Shown piece by piece: positions 61,579 through 64,000 of a stretch of DNA of 64,000 nt. The notes under the pieces are model-generated. The model searched no databases. It saw only the letters and a list, made by a program, of their open reading frames with translations, and was not told where the DNA came from. The position numbers and the translations under genes were made by a program. The DNA is from Acanthacorydalis orientalis. Its lineage: Eukaryota > Arthropoda > Insecta > Megaloptera > Corydalidae. The stretch is from the NCBI GenBank assembly GCA_034766995.1, contig CM068315.1:9810510-9874509 (forward strand). The letters run 5' to 3'. Each line of letters starts with the position of its first letter. Positions within the stretch are counted from its first letter, which is position 1.

Positions 61579-62039
61579 AAATGAAAGGCATTTGAATTCT
61601 ACTCTTATCAAATAAACTTTATCAGAGAATTAGTACTCAATTATATTAAATTAATTCTATAAGAATATAAAATCTAAAACTGTTCTTTGTGACGTCAAAA
61701 AAATATAATAAAGAAATTTGTATATGTATAACAGAGGAAATACTGTTGATAGAGAGGTTATGAAACGTGTATATAAAAATGTTTAAAAAAATCAGAAATC
61801 AAAGTGATAAAGTGTCTGTTGAACAGTATAATTAATAAACATTGATTTTCTAAGATTATAAATGAATAGACAAATGTATTAAATTTAACGAAAAAATATT
61901 TTAAACTCTACAATATCGAAAAAATACATTACGAACGACTGCATAAAACTTTATGCTGTGTAAAGGTTCACAAAAAAGGGATCATCCTCTAGTCATGAAA
62001 ATTAAACATAAATCAATTGCTCGAGATATGTTTCTTCAG
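61579..62039. other. AT-rich intergenic stretch
   Basis: Nothing recognised. Confidence 0.6.
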
Positions 62040-62790
62040 TCATAAAATAATATTAACATGAAAAAAGATTTTCGACTACATTTAGCGATTTATGTCGCAA
62101 GGGTTGAAATCCGTTTAAAAAAGCTCGACAGCAAGGACACGGTTAGAGGTCGGTCGACGCGTGACATGCGGGCGAAGCGGGTAGCACGAGTGCTGTGGGC
62201 GAATGAACGGGCGACAAGTCGGCAGAGTCAGGGGAGACCGGCTCTTTCAGGCTTTCCGTGGAGAGCACTGGTAGAGCCGTACAGTGATAAGAGAGCGACG
62301 TTGATTATGGGCGCGGAGACGCCGCACGTACTAAATTTAGTTTAAAACGTTATTCCCGAGATAAGGTTCGCGAAAATAACCCGAGAAACTTTTCACATGC
62401 ATTGTATTAAAGTTACGCCTACTTATACGTATTTTATAATATAGCCGTGTGACGGTGCGCGCCTGTGTACGGACAGTGTTGTCGTGGGACGTGGCGACAG
62501 ATGACGTCCTCTTTGTTCAACATTCGCATCTCAGATACGCGCTCGAGATAAGAGTTAAATGGGGTGCAACTCGAAATCGCAGTTTTGAGCGAACGCGGCA
62601 GAGAATCTCTCTCGACGTTATATTCGCTGGCGGGTCCCCGGACCCGTCATTTCGAAACTCGGAGAGAAACTACGGTGGCACACGCAGCGACAGTGATGTT
62701 CTTCAAAAAGAGCTGCTGCTGATGGAGACACTAAATACTAACTGTTGCTGTTCAGTCGGTTGAACGGTGAAAATATATCGGTGATTGGGG
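62040..62790. other. GC-richer island with two long open frames
   Basis: The most GC- and CpG-rich part of the window. Plus-strand frames 62058-62345 (95 codons, Arg-rich) and 62449-62763 (104 codons, containing RSFERTRQRISLDVIF) are open, but both are largely explained by the low stop density of GC-rich DNA. No domain recognised. CGGGTCCCCGGACCCG at 62633-62648 forms a small hairpin. Candidate promoter, exon or regulatory element. Confidence 0.4.
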
Positions 62791-64000
62791 TTGACATATC
62801 GTAATCTCTTCTACAACTAATTGAGAGACTATATATAAAATTATAGGAACGAGTTCGACTAATGATGTAACGATCAAAACGAATTACGTAGTCTTGTAAA
62901 CTTTCTAAAATATCTCAAGAGTTTGTTTTATGACTTTGGTACAGTTTTTTGATAATTTGAAACGTGATATCTTCGAAAACATTATCTTTTCCAATATTTT
63001 TAATAGTATATCTTGAAAAATTGTTTGATAATTTTAAAAAAGAAAAAGATTTTTACAAATAACTTCTTTTTTCACTCCAAGAAACAAAATATTCTCATAT
63101 AAAATATTAAATAAATTATTATTGATCCATTTTGAGATTACTTATTCGCATTTCGATCGAAATTCCATCGTCTTCATTACATCAAGATACAGAAATGAAA
63201 TTATTATTATTGTTATGTATGATTAATTTTGAAGATCACTTAATAAAAATTCAAAACAGTAACTATAATTTTTTCAAGGAAATATACTACATGAATATGA
63301 CTGTTATAAATACATAAATACATATATATATATATAATATAATAAAATTTAAAAATACATTTTCCTGTAGCTTGGTGCTTTGAATATGATGACATATCCA
63401 TCGAGATGCACATAAGCAACAATCAGATGATCAATAATGAATTACTGAATATTTTTAACCAAAAAAAATTTGTGGCATGTGGATTAAAATAACAATTTAT
63501 TGATGAAAGCAAAAATAGCTAGAGTTATTGTTTAAAAAATAGATCCAAGTAAAAGAAGAAAACATTTAAATTCATTAGAGGACTACACCTACCTAGAGAC
63601 ATGAAAAAAATGTTTAAATTCATTTTCTCTAAAAATATAGGTAATAACGAAACGATTTTTGAAATGAAAGATAAGTATTGATGGCATTTTGTCAAAAAAC
63701 CATTCAAAATATTAAAAGAAAAAAAAAATTATATGTATATTCACTAACAAATAATGGCATTTTTTTGAGAAGTTCAGTTGTGACCGTTGTCTAGCTGAAA
63801 TCGACAATCCAAAATCAAAAAATTAAACAGAGTTTTAAAGTTAATTACAATTGTGTAAGATAAGTGTTCGTCGATTTTTAAAAAATGGCACCGAGTGAAA
63901 CTTAAACATGAAAAAATCTGTAAAAAACATCACTATTTTAAGAAAATATTCGATTTTTAATTTTTTTTTCATTAATAATGTTTCTTAGCGTATGTCCTGA
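62791..64000. other. AT-rich stretch with family X copy 8
   Basis: A family X pair of arms spans 63070-63510: left arm TTAAATAAATTATTATTGAT then GCATTTCGATCGAAATTCCA, right arm CCATCGAGATGCACATAAGC, ATCAATAATGAATTACTGAA and TTTGTGGCATGTGGATTAAA, with a ~200 bp loop holding (TA)n at 63319-63340. The rest holds no recognised gene. Confidence 0.55.

Overview
The window looks like an insect nuclear genome, and its composition and transposon repertoire would fit a bee-like hymenopteran, though that assignment is inference. It is very AT-rich throughout and packed with (TA)n microsatellites. It carries several mariner lineages, piggyBac-type TTAA elements, a hAT MITE and a pogo/Tigger-like MITE. 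I found no convincing cellular protein-coding gene, tRNA, rRNA or CRISPR. The only reading frames I can assign to protein families are broken transposase genes. The rest is intergenic (or large-intron) DNA holding about a dozen moderate-GC islands, which are the best candidates for non-coding regulatory elements or unrecognised exons.

Layout. 1-4.6 kb: a short fold-back element, one copy of a longer fold-back family (here called X), a ~350 bp CATA tetranucleotide array, a GC-richer island, and an internally damaged mariner with both inverted ends (3476-4277). 4.6-12 kb: AT-rich DNA with (TA)n tracts and one hAT MITE with a perfect 8-bp target duplication (8518-8942). 12.1-15.5 kb: a TE cluster made of a truncated mariner, (TA)20, a pogo/Tigger-like MITE and a compound (TA)n, followed by a third mariner lineage (14.9-15.4 kb). 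17.4-28.4 kb: a GC-richer island with an internal duplication, three piggyBac-type elements (18.4, 23.1 and 27.8 kb) that keep the end of the transposase cysteine-rich domain, a mariner nested inside a family X element (20.9-21.8 kb), and a possible second TTAA family (25.05-25.52 kb). 28.4-43 kb: AT-rich with long (TA)n arrays, GC islands at 31.9-32.3, 36.2-37.1 and 42.8-43.5 kb, a deleted mariner (32.66-33.20 kb), and a run of hairpins at 33.3-33.5 kb. 43-64 kb: five more mariner loci, including a near-full-length but frame-broken one (47340-48587) and one that keeps both protein ends (53610-54488), with islands at 50.9-51.5, 55.1-56.1 and 62.0-62.8 kb.

How the parts relate. Eight loci at 12.1, 21.0, 32.7, 44.1, 53.6, 57.0, 61.0 and 61.45 kb belong to one mariner lineage with ends beginning GGTTGGYAGRAAAATAATTG next to TA. 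Most are ~520-555 bp derivatives that keep only the N-terminal DNA-binding domain plus both ends. The three piggyBac-type copies also form one lineage: the middle copy is the longest, and the other two share a deletion whose ends carry the same ACAT microhomology. The insertion of the middle copy can be read against an empty paralogous site at 20.1-20.35 kb. The window reads as TE and microsatellite accumulation around sparse conserved-looking islands, not as an operon or a new multi-gene system.
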